Of a stretch of DNA of 64,000 nt, positions 26,401-33,984 are shown one piece after another (position 1 is the stretch's first letter; every line of letters begins with the position of its first letter). Made by a program: the position numbers and the translations under genes. Below the pieces are notes generated by a model. It had not been told where the DNA came from. It was given only the letters and a program-made list of their open reading frames with translations, and did not search any database. Where the stretch lies: contig CANLHK010000005.1 in NCBI GenBank assembly GCA_947490615.1, positions 62,001 to 126,000 of the forward strand, in the 5' to 3' direction. This DNA is from Planctomycetaceae bacterium. GTDB taxonomy: Bacteria > Planctomycetota > Phycisphaerae > Phycisphaerales > SM1A02.

Positions 26401-26793
26401 ACGCCGCAAGCCAAGCGCGAGCAACTCATCGAGCGCTTCCAATCCAACGATCCTGCCTGCCCCATCTTCGTGCTCTCACTCAAGGCAGGTGGCGTCGGTC
26501 TCAACCTCACGGCCGCGAACCATGTCTTCCACTTTGACCGCTGGTGGAATCCCGCCGTCGAGAACCAGGCCACTGATCGCGCGTTCCGCATCGGCCAGCA
26601 CCGCACCGTCAATGTGCACAAGATGATCTGCGAGGGAACACTCGAAGAGCGCATCGACCAGATGATCGAGCAGAAGACCGAGCTCGCGCAGCAGATCATC
26701 GGCGCAGGCGAATCGTGGCTCACCGAATTGTCCACTGGCCAGTTGCGTGAGTTGCTCACGCTGCGCCGTGATGCGGCGGAGGACAACGAATGA
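23482..26793 (+). CDS. SNF2-family DEAD/DEAQ-box helicase-like ATPase
   Basis: A 1103-residue bacterial SNF2-family protein. Residues 1 to ~600 are a long N-terminal region typical of bacterial SNF2 proteins (DUF3670-like in its second half). The ATPase core starts with L-R-P-Y-Q near 610. Walker A is D-D-M-G-L-G-K-T at 634-641, the Walker B box is D-E-A-Q at 737-740, and motif III follows in L-T-G-T-P-V-E-N. The second RecA lobe holds G-G-T-P-Q-A-K-R near 973 and D-R-W-W-N-P-A-V-E-N-Q-A-x-D-R. These enzymes translocate on double-stranded DNA and remodel DNA-protein complexes. The downstream SWIM gene overlaps by 4 nt, a common bacterial pairing. The ATG was chosen as the first in frame after the tRNA. 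Confidence 0.9.
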   Translation: MLVLHAVWTRERLHLWAEDASLIGPALAIVHASVGAESAFEEEPGTEIASPALPIGNPPSASAHGVHVYACEAARLRSALVGSGLLAGDDIVAEPAQLRLMVPATTTVLGTAPLPSDRLANTLGLADEPIAHLSTFEVPALAIEHSAALRFLLIPADEELPLGANLHAGHDLRFWRELAALAADLIADQRVVPSIIQEKSGRFRAIWQPWLADGAPAQRLTALLAAIPASARCVDDEFRSQPWAIIEASLLGFVDAEARRVLELESYGDAIEDRDPSLDPHVAWLTGLLGKAGTVQGLKSSDTHLMRGARQWLSSLDAASESRFVKLAFELNEPDTTGLDANDEIGRNAEWTIAFKLITNDDPPVIIDADQIWAQGKEGLKGLLARFGGEGEPAGDVLLAELARAARIWPRVERALEQSTPTDLTLSTTEAYAFLRDFRPILMESGFVVLSPPWWGQAASRLGARLLIDSGNGPLPSGGGVGADGEGSHLGLHSLVNYSWQIALGDQSLSIEAFQRLAAQGSPLLRVNGQWVEIRPDDLHGAVRFLKEHPGGQMTVMQAIRLGNGLDGPETGLPILGLDAQGWVSELLGFKGDERFIKVEQPKLFQGTLRPYQAAGLSWLAFLDRFGLGGCLADDMGLGKTVQLIALLQHEREKAAGKSVGPTLLVCPMSVVGNWNRELHRFAPELVVHVHHGLERPIGEKFVEVALSSDVVVTTYALVVRDKDSLERIHWRRVALDEAQHIKNPPTKQTASIRALRTSHRIALTGTPVENRLSELWSILEFCTPGYLGSQGEFRRRFAAPIERHKDRKQAERLKNLVRPFVLRRLKTDPTVITDLPPLIETRQHVPLTTEQAQLYDSVVNDMLHRVDNADGIKRRGLVLSALVKLKQICNHPAHFLRQGSDRDDSLPLPTLKAGERLSARSGKAMRLMEMLEEVVAAGDRALLFTQYRQMGHLLVAMLRQEVDTEALFLHGGTPQAKREQLIERFQSNDPACPIFVLSLKAGGVGLNLTAANHVFHFDRWWNPAVENQATDRAFRIGQHRTVNVHKMICEGTLEERIDQMIEQKTELAQQIIGAGESWLTELSTGQLRELLTLRRDAAEDNE

Positions 26794-27860
26794 GCTCGCC
26801 CGAAGAACTCGAGTCTGCCCAACCAAAACCAGGCGCGGCCGATGGCACGCCACCAGGTGCGCTGCCGACAGCGCCCGCGAGTTCGGCATTTGTGCGCCAT
26901 TCGACCTTCAACACCGGCCCAGGCCCGCGGCCAATGCGCCGACAGGACACGCCGCGTCGACTCAAGAATGGAATTCGTTTGCGTCGTCGCGAGGGCATCG
27001 ACATGCTCGCGTGGCCTGCGGTGAACTGGTCGATGCTGTTGCTGGATGGCATCGGCGAAGGCGTGAAGGCCGAGGGACTCGACTACGCGCGCGCAGGACA
27101 AACAGCGCTGCTGCAGATCACTCCTGCTGGAGTCGAAGCCTCGGTGCAGGGGCGACAGCCGCGACCGTACACCGTGCGCATCGCCGCCGAGACGCTGGCG
27201 CCTGCCGATTGGGATCGCGTGGTGTCGATCATGGCGCGCGAAGCGATGTATTCCGCCAAACTTCTTGCGGGAGAGATGCCGCCTCTCGTCGAGCAGCCCT
27301 TTGTCTCACTCGGGAAGAACCTCGTGCCGTCGGATGCGGCGACCGTTCATCGCAGTTGCACCTGTGATCTTCCCGCTCCCTGCAAGCATGTGGCGTGCGT
27401 GGCCGCGCTCTTGATTGAGCGACTTGCGGGTGATCCGCTTCTCGCGTTCACCTTGCGCGGCCTCGATGGCCAGCGTCTCCTTGAGCGGCTGCAGGAAGCG
27501 CGAGCCATCGCCACACGCGGCATGGCGCGCGCGCACTCGACTCCGCCCTCGGCGGAAGTCGCGCCCGATGCGCCGCCACTCGAGCGTTGCCTCGCCGGTT
27601 TTTGGCGACCAGGTCGGCAGATCGATGAGATGCCCAGCGAGACCGAGCCGTTCGCGCCGCACGCATTGCTGCGCCGCCTCGGACCGTCGCCGCTCCAAGG
27701 GAAGTTCCCACTCGTGGGATTGCTCGCGTCGATCTACGACTCGATCGCAGCGGATGGCCGCATCCTGCGCGACATCGGCGAACCGCGCGGCAGTGATGCA
27801 CGCGCGGATGTGGATGTCGATGTCGACACGGACAACGATCTCGACGGCGACGACGAGTAA
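26790..27860 (+). CDS. SWIM zinc-finger protein paired with the SNF2 ATPase
   Basis: A 356-residue protein. The SWIM motif C-x-C-x5-C-x-H is at residues 190-200 (Cys190, Cys192, Cys198, His200), predicted to bind zinc and contact DNA or protein. The N-terminal ~50 residues are Pro/Ala-rich and disordered. Next come W-P-A-V-N-W-S and a conserved-looking segment around residue 100-150 (Y-T-V-R-I-A). The C-terminus ends in an Asp-rich tail. The ATG overlaps the stop of the SNF2 gene (ATGA), so expression is coupled. In other bacteria the same pair is found; the joint function is not well defined, with DNA repair or defence being suggestions only. Confidence 0.85.
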   Translation: MSSPEELESAQPKPGAADGTPPGALPTAPASSAFVRHSTFNTGPGPRPMRRQDTPRRLKNGIRLRRREGIDMLAWPAVNWSMLLLDGIGEGVKAEGLDYARAGQTALLQITPAGVEASVQGRQPRPYTVRIAAETLAPADWDRVVSIMAREAMYSAKLLAGEMPPLVEQPFVSLGKNLVPSDAATVHRSCTCDLPAPCKHVACVAALLIERLAGDPLLAFTLRGLDGQRLLERLQEARAIATRGMARAHSTPPSAEVAPDAPPLERCLAGFWRPGRQIDEMPSETEPFAPHALLRRLGPSPLQGKFPLVGLLASIYDSIAADGRILRDIGEPRGSDARADVDVDVDTDNDLDGDDE

Positions 27861-27879
27861 ATCGGGCGTCACCTTCGAG

Positions 27880-27912
27880 GCGCGTGCTCAGCGCGTGCTT
27901 CGCGCGTGCTTA
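27880..27912. repeat. Three tandem 11-bp units GCGCGTGCTnn
   Basis: Three perfect copies of GCGCGTGCT plus two variable bases lie between the convergent SWIM and tricorn genes. The last copy runs into the tricorn stop codon. Possibly a small slippage product. Confidence 0.7.
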
Positions 27913-30900
27913 GCGTTTGGGAAGCTTCTTCACCAGTTCTTCGACGGCCTTGGCGAGCTGTGCGTCGAGCGCCTTCGACTCGTCCTCAGGCGTCTGCACG
28001 ACGACGAAGTCGGGCATCGCGCCGTTCTCTTCCATGTCGCGACCATCGCGCGCGAGATACCAACCGCGGAACGGGAGCCGCACCGTGGTTCCATCGACGA
28101 GCGACTCAGAACCTGTTGAGATCACACCGCCTGCGGTCTGCTGACCAACGAGCGGACCGCGACCGAGCGTCTTGAACGCGTGGGCGATGATCTCGGCGTT
28201 GGAGAAACTCTTCTCGTTGCAGAGCAGCGCCATCGGCATGGTGTAGCGTTGGATGAAGAGCCGATCTTGTGGATAGCTCGAATGCCGCGAACGATCGCCC
28301 TCGCGAGGCACGGTGTAGGCGTGCTCACGCACATCGATCGAAGCGAGCAATCGATCCGCGGTAAATCCGCCGCCGTTGTTGCGCACATCGACCAGCAACG
28401 CTTCTTTGCCGTGCGCCGAGGCGTAGAGGTCGCGCTCGAAACGATCCAACGACGCCTGGTCCATCCCCTGAATGTGGATGTAGCCCACGCGCCCTCCTGA
28501 CATCTCAGCGACCTTGGCGCGATTGGCGAGCGTCTGCGATTGGTAGCGCAGCGTGCGTTCTGAAGCCGACGACATCGGCACGATGATCGCGCCAAGCTCG
28601 CGCGGTTTCGCGGGGTCCGCTCCATCGCCGCTGCCTGCACGAGTGAACGAGACAAACACTTCTTGCCCAGTCTTTCCCGCGAGAGCGATGTCCAACGACT
28701 TCGTTGGATCAATGGGTTCGAAGTCAATGGCGGTGATGAGGTCGCCGACTTCAAGACGCGGATTCGCGAGCGATGCCGGCGAATCCTGCAGCACGGCGCT
28801 GACGACGCGGCCGCCCGTTCCTGCACTCGTGCTCACACCAAGTCGTCCTTGAGCGCGCGGATTCGCACTTGCGCCGCCGGCTCCGCGACCACCACTCCCA
28901 TCGGGCGAACGAACGCCGAGGTGAGATCCGTCGAGATGACCGATGAACATGTTGGCGACGAAATCAAACTCGTCGTTCGTGCGCGCGCAGACTGCCAAGG
29001 CGCGGTGGCGCGCGGTGAGCGCGGGCCAATCGAGCTTCTTGTCCGCAGGATCGGTGTAGAACTTCCGACCCATGATGCGCGAGACCTCGTCAAGCTTCTG
29101 CGCGTTGCGCCGGGCGAGAACGATCTCATTGATCGCCGACAGATCGATCGTCTTGACTTCACCAGCAACCGCGACGGTCTGGCCCTGACCCGCGTTGACG
29201 CCGAAGAGCTTGTCGCCCGTGAACGAAATGCCCGCGACACCAAAGGACGCGCCGAGCTTCTTCTGCTCGGAACCGTCGTGCTTGATCGAGAAGAGCGCAG
29301 ACTCCTTGCCCTCGCTACCCGTGAAGTACAGACGATCACCCGCAGGCGCGATCTCGAGGTTGCCCTCATCGCCCGCAAGCGAAGTCACACGACGCACGCG
29401 CAAGTAGGCATCCTCGAGCTCGAGTTCTTCGATCAGCAGTTTGGGCTTCTCGTCCTTCTTCTCGTCCTTCTTGTCGTCCTTCTTCTCGTCCTTCTTCTCG
29501 TCCTTCTTGTCATCCTTCGAACCCAGAGGCTTGCGCTTCTTAGCCGCGTCAGCCGCGTCCTTGAAGTACTGCTCGAGGTCGCGCGGCGAGTAGCCTTCGA
29601 GATCGCGATCGAGCATCACCAGCCACACATCGCTCTCTTCGTTGGTGCGCTCGGAGACAAAGGTGAGGATCTTGCCGTCGGCGCTGAATCGCGGCCTGCT
29701 GTCGTTGTCGGGATGCTGCGTGACATTGACTGCAGCCTTCGAACCGTCCGCGGGCACGAGCCAAATGTCCTTGTTGAAGTCTTGATCGCTCTCGGCAAAG
29801 GCGATGAGCGAACCATCGGGCGAGAACAGGTACTCGAGTTCATCGTCCCAACCAGCGCGCAACACGGTGACGGTGCCTGTGGCGAGTTCGAGGCTCGCGA
29901 GGTCACCGAGATTGCGCGTAAAAAGCAGGCTCTTTCCATTGGGCGAAGGCGTTGGCCGACGATCATCGTCTGGGCCAGTCGTGATGGGAGCGAGTTCGAT
30001 GCGCAGCGCATCGGCCCATCGTTCGGCGTTCAACTTGGGATCGAGCTTCTTCTCCTCGGGCTTCTTTTCCTCAGGCTCGGTCTCCTTTGGCGCGGGAGCG
30101 GGAGCGACGGCCGCGGGCTCGGCCTGTGCGGGCGCGGCCGCAGCGGGCGGCTCAGTCGTTGGCGGCGCAACGGGCGCCGGATCTGCAGGAGCTGGCGTTG
30201 ATGGCGCGTCGACCTTCACGTCGACCTTCACGTCAGCCTTTTCTTCAGCCTTCACTTCAGGCTTCGCACCCTTGCCGCGCTCGCGTGCTTCGGCGCGCGT
30301 TTCTGCAACGGTGGCGCCGTACAGCGAGTCGCTGCCATCACGATCGGAAACGAAGTAGAGCGTCACGCCGTCCGCGCTCCACGCGATGTCGCGTTCGCGC
30401 GCTTGACCTTCGGTCACGCGACGCGTGGGGCTCTTCTCTTCAATCGCACGCACGAAGACATCGCCGTCAGCCACGAAGGCCATGGTCTTGCCATCGGGTG
30501 AAAGCGCGGCGTCGCTCACACTGCGCCCGACCTGCTTATTCTCCTTGTCGAGCAAGCCGTCGTCGGCCGCGGAGAACGCGAGCTTCTCAGCCTTCGCGCC
30601 TTCCTTGGTGAGATCGAGCCGCCAGAGATCGCCGAGCACGCCAAACACGGCCGTCGTGCCATCGGCGCTCACCGCGAGTCCGTGGATGTCGTCGGCGGTG
30701 AAGTCGGTGAGCCGCGCGCCCGAGTCCACAGGAGCGCCGATCTTGGCGCGATGCAGATTGAGCGCGCCCGTGCCTCGATCGGAGATGTAGACAAACGAGT
30801 CGCCCGCAACAAAGCGAGGGAGTCCATCGTTTCCGTCGTACTTCGTGAGTGGCGTAAAGCCCTTGGTCGCGACATCGAAGAGCCACACATTGTGGTTGTC

Positions 30901-31491
30901 TGGCCCGTTGTAGCCGCGACGCGACCACGCCGAAGTTCCGCGCTCGAACAGCACGCGCGCACCGTCAGCAGAACTGCTCGCCGCACCGCCAAACGCGTCA
31001 TGCAGTCGCGTGGGCGTGCCGCCGCTGAGTTCAACCACAAACGGGCGCGGCGAACGGTAGAGATCGCCTTCGAGTGCGCTCTCGACAAAGACGACGGCCC
31101 GCTCACCAAGCATGCCGACCGAAGTGAGCGTGAAGCTCGTATCGAGTTCGGTGAGTTGCTTAAGATCGCCGCCCTGCGCGGTCATCGACCAGAGATTCTT
31201 GAGCCCATCGCGCTCGCTCTCAAACACGATGCGCGAACCATCGGGCGTGAAGGCGCTGCGCACATCGACCGCTGGGTTCGAGGTCAATCGCGTCGCTTCA
31301 CCGCCCGCACTCGCCGCGCGCCAAAGATCGCCGCGCCAAGTAAAGACCACGGTGGTGCCATCGGGTGAGAGCGATGGATAGCGCGGCAGGTCGACTTGCG
31401 CGCCGCAGAGCGTGCCTGCTGCGGCAAAGGTGAGACTGGAGGTGACCAGCGCGCAGAGAAGGCGCGACGATTCAAAGCTGCGGTCCATCAT
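27910..31491 (-). CDS. Tricorn-type protease (beta-propellers, PDZ, S41 core)
   Basis: A ~1193-residue exported tricorn protease homologue. A signal peptide covers about residues 1-33. Two WD40/PD40-type propellers follow (many S-P-D-G-x-x-I/V-x-F blades), then a tricorn C1 domain, a PDZ domain (~930-1020) and an S41-like core. The catalytic tetrad of archaeal tricorn can be matched: S856-H857 (D-G-S-H-L-G), the nucleophile serine in S-F-S-N-A-E (S1095 or S1097), and the Glu in E-E-N-G-A-M-P-D. Two low-complexity inserts lie in the propeller region: a Pro/Ala/Glu/Lys stretch and a K-D-E-K repeat. Start: ATG at 31491 directly before the signal peptide; a GTG at 31518 is possible. It degrades peptides, presumably in the periplasm. 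Confidence 0.88.
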   Translation of the reverse strand: MMDRSFESSRLLCALVTSSLTFAAAGTLCGAQVDLPRYPSLSPDGTTVVFTWRGDLWRAASAGGEATRLTSNPAVDVRSAFTPDGSRIVFESERDGLKNLWSMTAQGGDLKQLTELDTSFTLTSVGMLGERAVVFVESALEGDLYRSPRPFVVELSGGTPTRLHDAFGGAASSSADGARVLFERGTSAWSRRGYNGPDNHNVWLFDVATKGFTPLTKYDGNDGLPRFVAGDSFVYISDRGTGALNLHRAKIGAPVDSGARLTDFTADDIHGLAVSADGTTAVFGVLGDLWRLDLTKEGAKAEKLAFSAADDGLLDKENKQVGRSVSDAALSPDGKTMAFVADGDVFVRAIEEKSPTRRVTEGQARERDIAWSADGVTLYFVSDRDGSDSLYGATVAETRAEARERGKGAKPEVKAEEKADVKVDVKVDAPSTPAPADPAPVAPPTTEPPAAAAPAQAEPAAVAPAPAPKETEPEEKKPEEKKLDPKLNAERWADALRIELAPITTGPDDDRRPTPSPNGKSLLFTRNLGDLASLELATGTVTVLRAGWDDELEYLFSPDGSLIAFAESDQDFNKDIWLVPADGSKAAVNVTQHPDNDSRPRFSADGKILTFVSERTNEESDVWLVMLDRDLEGYSPRDLEQYFKDAADAAKKRKPLGSKDDKKDEKKDEKKDDKKDEKKDEKPKLLIEELELEDAYLRVRRVTSLAGDEGNLEIAPAGDRLYFTGSEGKESALFSIKHDGSEQKKLGASFGVAGISFTGDKLFGVNAGQGQTVAVAGEVKTIDLSAINEIVLARRNAQKLDEVSRIMGRKFYTDPADKKLDWPALTARHRALAVCARTNDEFDFVANMFIGHLDGSHLGVRSPDGSGGRGAGGASANPRAQGRLGVSTSAGTGGRVVSAVLQDSPASLANPRLEVGDLITAIDFEPIDPTKSLDIALAGKTGQEVFVSFTRAGSGDGADPAKPRELGAIIVPMSSASERTLRYQSQTLANRAKVAEMSGGRVGYIHIQGMDQASLDRFERDLYASAHGKEALLVDVRNNGGGFTADRLLASIDVREHAYTVPREGDRSRHSSYPQDRLFIQRYTMPMALLCNEKSFSNAEIIAHAFKTLGRGPLVGQQTAGGVISTGSESLVDGTTVRLPFRGWYLARDGRDMEENGAMPDFVVVQTPEDESKALDAQLAKAVEELVKKLPKR
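29446..29517. repeat. In-frame repeat coding for Lys/Asp/Glu runs in the tricorn gene
   Basis: About six degenerate 12-bp units of the type CTTCTTCTCGTC, read on the minus strand as K-D-E-K and K-D-D-K. They encode a highly charged flexible linker between the propeller and C1 region. Length variation between strains would be expected. Confidence 0.8.
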
Positions 31492-31546
31492 GGCGAATCT
31501 TTCGCTGTCGTCGTTCACTCGTGGGATCGCGCCTCGCGATCACCAA

Positions 31547-31577
31547 ACTGCCCCTCGAGGGCCGGAGGGGCAGTCTA
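31547..31577 (-). promoter_or_regulatory. Hairpin overlapping a -10-like box upstream of the tricorn gene
   Basis: A perfect 10-bp inverted repeat (31547-31556 with 31565-31574, 8-nt loop) overlaps TAGACT at 31572-31577 on the minus strand. If this is the promoter, the transcript leader to the ATG is ~75 nt. The inverted repeat may be an operator. Speculative. Confidence 0.3.
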
Positions 31578-31772
31578 CGGGGAGGTGGATGCCTGTTCTG
31601 CGCGCAGAAACACACCTGTAGGAGCAAGTCCGAAGAAAGATCAGACCTTCGCCAAACTCAGTCGGCTTATCCGCCGATGCAAGCAGTGATCGGCTGAACT
31701 TCGGTGCAGTCGACGCGTAACGAGCCTCGCTCGGGGCGCCATGCCAAGACATCCAGCAGCAGGAACAGATTC

Positions 31773-32042
31773 ATGCACTCGAACCGCACACCGCGCAACG
31801 CGCAGCAACTTCGCTCGATCATCCAGACCATGGGTCGCTCGATCGACGAGGCGCGGAGCAAGCGCATTGGCCCCTCAACACCACAAGCACCGACCTCCGC
31901 GCCCGCGCGCCACGAGGTGACGCCACCGCAGGAACCGCACACTCCTCCCGTGTCTGGCGCAGCACCGCCCATCCGCGGCGCCAACGAAATGTTTGTCGAA
32001 GGCGGACAGCGTTTGAAGGCGAAGCCGAAGAAGGCCTCGTAG
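31773..32042 (+). CDS. Small basic protein of unknown function
   Basis: An 89-residue protein. The first 40 residues are basic and look helical (R-S-I-I-Q-T-M-G-R-S-I-D-E-A-R-S-K-R). The middle is Pro/Ala/Thr-rich and disordered, and the C-terminus is Lys-rich. There is no signal peptide or known motif. Support for a real gene: AGGA 9 nt upstream of the ATG at 31773, and a strong rightward terminator 30 bp after the stop. An earlier in-frame ATG at 31704 lacks a ribosome site. An overlapping minus-strand frame is also open, so some doubt remains. Confidence 0.5.
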   Translation: MHSNRTPRNAQQLRSIIQTMGRSIDEARSKRIGPSTPQAPTSAPARHEVTPPQEPHTPPVSGAAPPIRGANEMFVEGGQRLKAKPKKAS

Positions 32043-32071
32043 TTCGACAAACTACATCGATGAAGCTCATC

Positions 32072-32104
32072 GACGCGCCGCACTTTGCGGCGTGTCGTCT
32101 TTTT
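32072..32104 (+). terminator. Intrinsic terminator, rightward
   Basis: An 11-bp stem (32072-32082 with 32086-32096, one wobble) and a CTT loop, then GTCTTTTT. It ends the small basic-protein transcript and separates it from the aminopeptidase gene. Confidence 0.85.
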
Positions 32105-32114
32105 GAGCCACCGC

Positions 32115-32120
32115 TATCCT
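32115..32120 (+). promoter_or_regulatory. -10 box of the M42 aminopeptidase gene
   Basis: TATCCT lies 6 nt upstream of the ATG at 32127, just behind the terminator of the previous gene. A leaderless transcript is expected. Confidence 0.45.
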
Positions 32121-32126
32121 GCCCCG

Positions 32127-33269
32127 ATGGCCACGACTCCAGCTGCTTCGTCACCCGCCGCGACTCCCAATCCCGCTGATCTCATGCGGCCGGAGAGTCT
32201 GAGTTTCCTAAAGGAACTCCTCGATACCCCGAGCCCTTCGGGATTCGAACGCGACGGTCAACGCGTGTGGATGAAGTACGCGCGCGGCTTCGCGACGAAG
32301 ACCTGGAACGACTCGTACAACAACTGCTTTGCCTCGTTCGGACCTGAGGGTGCAGGCGTTCCGACGCTGGCCATCTGCGGCCATGCCGACGAGATCGGCC
32401 TCATGGTGAACCACTTCGACGAGAAGGGATTCGTCTACTGCAAGGCCATCGGCGGCATCGATGTCGGCTCCATCGTCGGCAAGCGCGTGCGCTTCACCTC
32501 GAGCATTGCTGGCGTCGCCAACCCCGTCATCGGACTGATCGGTGCCACCGCGATCCATCTGCAAGACAAGTCGCAGGACGGCAAGGTGCGCAAGCTGCAC
32601 GAGCTCTTCATCGACATCGGCGCGAGCACTGGCGACGAAGCGAAGGCACGCCTGGCCATTGGCGATGCTGGCGTGTTCCTCGATGGATTCCTGCAGTTGA
32701 GCGACGATCTCGTGGTCGCGCGCGCGTTGGACAACCGCATCGGAACTTGGATCGCCGCTGAGGCGCTGCGCCTCGTCGCAGAGCGCGCGAGCGCACTCAA
32801 GGTGCGTGTCGTCGCGGTTTCGACGGTGCAGGAAGAGGTTGGCTTGCGCGGCGCGCAGATCATTGCCCGCACACTCGCGCCTGATGTGGCGTTGGTGACC
32901 GATGTTGGACACGCCACCGACAGCCCCGGCATCAACCATGCACAGCACGGCTTCTTCAAGCTCGCGGGTGGACCGAAGATCGCCGTTGGTGGCTCGATGC
33001 AACCTGAAGTCGTTACGCGGTTGACCGAAGTGGCCGCGTCGCTTTCGATGCCTCTGCAACGCGCGGCAACTCCTGGGGGAAGCGGCACCGACACCGACGC
33101 CATCTTCGTGCAAGGAGGCATCCCCTGCGGACTCGTCTCCTTGCCGATTCGCTACATGCACACGACCGTGGAAATGACCAGCCTGCGCGACCTCAATCGC
33201 ATTGCGCATCTCTTTGCTGGGTTTGCGATGTCGATGAAGCCCGGCGAGCGATTCAGCGCGTCGCTGTAG
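32127..33269 (+). CDS. M42-family metallo-aminopeptidase
   Basis: A 380-residue cytosolic peptidase of the M42 (glutamyl aminopeptidase/FrvX/TET) family that trims peptides in large tetrahedral complexes. The metal ligands and catalytic Glu are all visible: H86 (C-G-H-A-D-E-I-G), D202 (A-L-D-N-R), E236-E237 (Q-E-E-V-G), D259 (V-T-D-V-G-H) and H345 (M-H-T-T-V-E-M). The first ~20 residues are Ala/Pro-rich and poorly conserved. The ATG has a TATCCT box 6 nt upstream. The gene overlaps the convergent methyltransferase gene by 17 nt at its 3' end. It may complete peptide breakdown begun by other proteases; substrate range unknown. Confidence 0.9.
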   Translation: MATTPAASSPAATPNPADLMRPESLSFLKELLDTPSPSGFERDGQRVWMKYARGFATKTWNDSYNNCFASFGPEGAGVPTLAICGHADEIGLMVNHFDEKGFVYCKAIGGIDVGSIVGKRVRFTSSIAGVANPVIGLIGATAIHLQDKSQDGKVRKLHELFIDIGASTGDEAKARLAIGDAGVFLDGFLQLSDDLVVARALDNRIGTWIAAEALRLVAERASALKVRVVAVSTVQEEVGLRGAQIIARTLAPDVALVTDVGHATDSPGINHAQHGFFKLAGGPKIAVGGSMQPEVVTRLTEVAASLSMPLQRAATPGGSGTDTDAIFVQGGIPCGLVSLPIRYMHTTVEMTSLRDLNRIAHLFAGFAMSMKPGERFSASL

Positions 33270-33915
33270 CCACGCGTCGCGCAGGCTTCGCGCGCGCCTT
33301 GCCGCTCAGCCGATAGGCGATCGCGGGCGGGAAATTCCCGAGGATGAATTCCTTCTCGCCGTTGTGCTTGCGGCGAAGCGACTTCCCAATGGCATCGATG
33401 CGCTTGAGGCGATCGCGTCCCGCGCGATCAAGCACGGGGCCCTTGAGCACGCGCACGCCTGCGTACTCGAAGTACATCAACTCGCCGTCTTCCTTGAGCA
33501 GCGCAAACATCCGACGGAAGATCTGTCGCATGAGCTGCGGCGGGAAATTGTTGAACGGCAGGCCGCACACGATGGTGTCGTAGGGGCCATGCAGTTCCGC
33601 GTTCTCGATCGGCGAGCAGTGCAATCGCACCGCGACATTGGGATGTCGGATGCGGTACGGCGCGAGCAAATCACGCTCAAGCTTGGTGCAGAAGTTCCGA
33701 TTGATTTCGACCAAGTCGAACTGGTCGCCCGCGCGGAGTTTCTTGAGGATCGCCTTGGTGAACGGACCCGTGCCCGGACCAACCTCCAGAATGCGCCGCG
33801 GTCCTTGGACGCGCGCGATCGAGCCAGTCATCGCGCTGGCAAGAATGGGCGACGAGGGCCACACCGATCCAGTGTCGCGGAAGTTTCGAAGAGCTTCGGT
33901 CAGGAAGTCGAGCAC
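33253..33915 (-). CDS. SAM-dependent methyltransferase, phospholipid/rRNA-dimethylase-like
   Basis: A 220-residue class I methyltransferase. The N-terminus G-S-V-W-P-S-S-P-I-L-A-S-A-M at about residues 16-29 is the signature of the bacterial phosphatidylethanolamine N-methyltransferase (PmtA-like) group. Motif I follows as E-V-G-P-G-T-G at 44-50, then the acidic V-E-I-N and the C-G-L-P-F-N-N motif. The last ~25 residues are basic. It could methylate phospholipid head groups to make phosphatidylcholine-type lipids, or act on RNA like KsgA relatives. The start is a GTG at 33915, chosen because the signature needs it and a TAGCAT box lies 8 nt upstream. The frame remains open further upstream over dapL, which is not credible. 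Confidence 0.7.
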   Translation of the reverse strand: MLDFLTEALRNFRDTGSVWPSSPILASAMTGSIARVQGPRRILEVGPGTGPFTKAILKKLRAGDQFDLVEINRNFCTKLERDLLAPYRIRHPNVAVRLHCSPIENAELHGPYDTIVCGLPFNNFPPQLMRQIFRRMFALLKEDGELMYFEYAGVRVLKGPVLDRAGRDRLKRIDAIGKSLRRKHNGEKEFILGNFPPAIAYRLSGKARAKPARRVATATR

Positions 33916-33923
33916 GGAGCGCC

Positions 33924-33929
33924 ATGCTA
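33924..33929 (-). promoter_or_regulatory. -10 box of the SAM methyltransferase gene
   Basis: TAGCAT lies 8 nt upstream of the GTG at 33915, in the 69-bp gap shared with divergent dapL. Confidence 0.4.
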
Positions 33930-33960
33930 GCGGCTGCCCTGCATCGATGGTGAAAGCGCG

Positions 33961-33966
33961 TACATT
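33961..33966 (+). promoter_or_regulatory. -10 box of dapL
   Basis: TACATT lies 18 nt upstream of the ATG at 33985, predicting a leader of roughly 11 nt. Confidence 0.4.
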
Positions 33967-33984
33967 CACGCCCCGAGAATCACC

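Noticed and set aside
29446-29517. Regulatory or CRISPR-like repeat inside the tricorn gene
   Set aside because: The units are in frame and encode a Lys/Asp/Glu linker, so coding low complexity explains them.
31667-32083. 138-codon minus-strand frame over the small basic-protein gene
   Set aside because: No ribosome site or promoter-like box was seen, and the strong terminator at 32072-32104 faces rightward. The plus-strand frame is preferred, though not certain.
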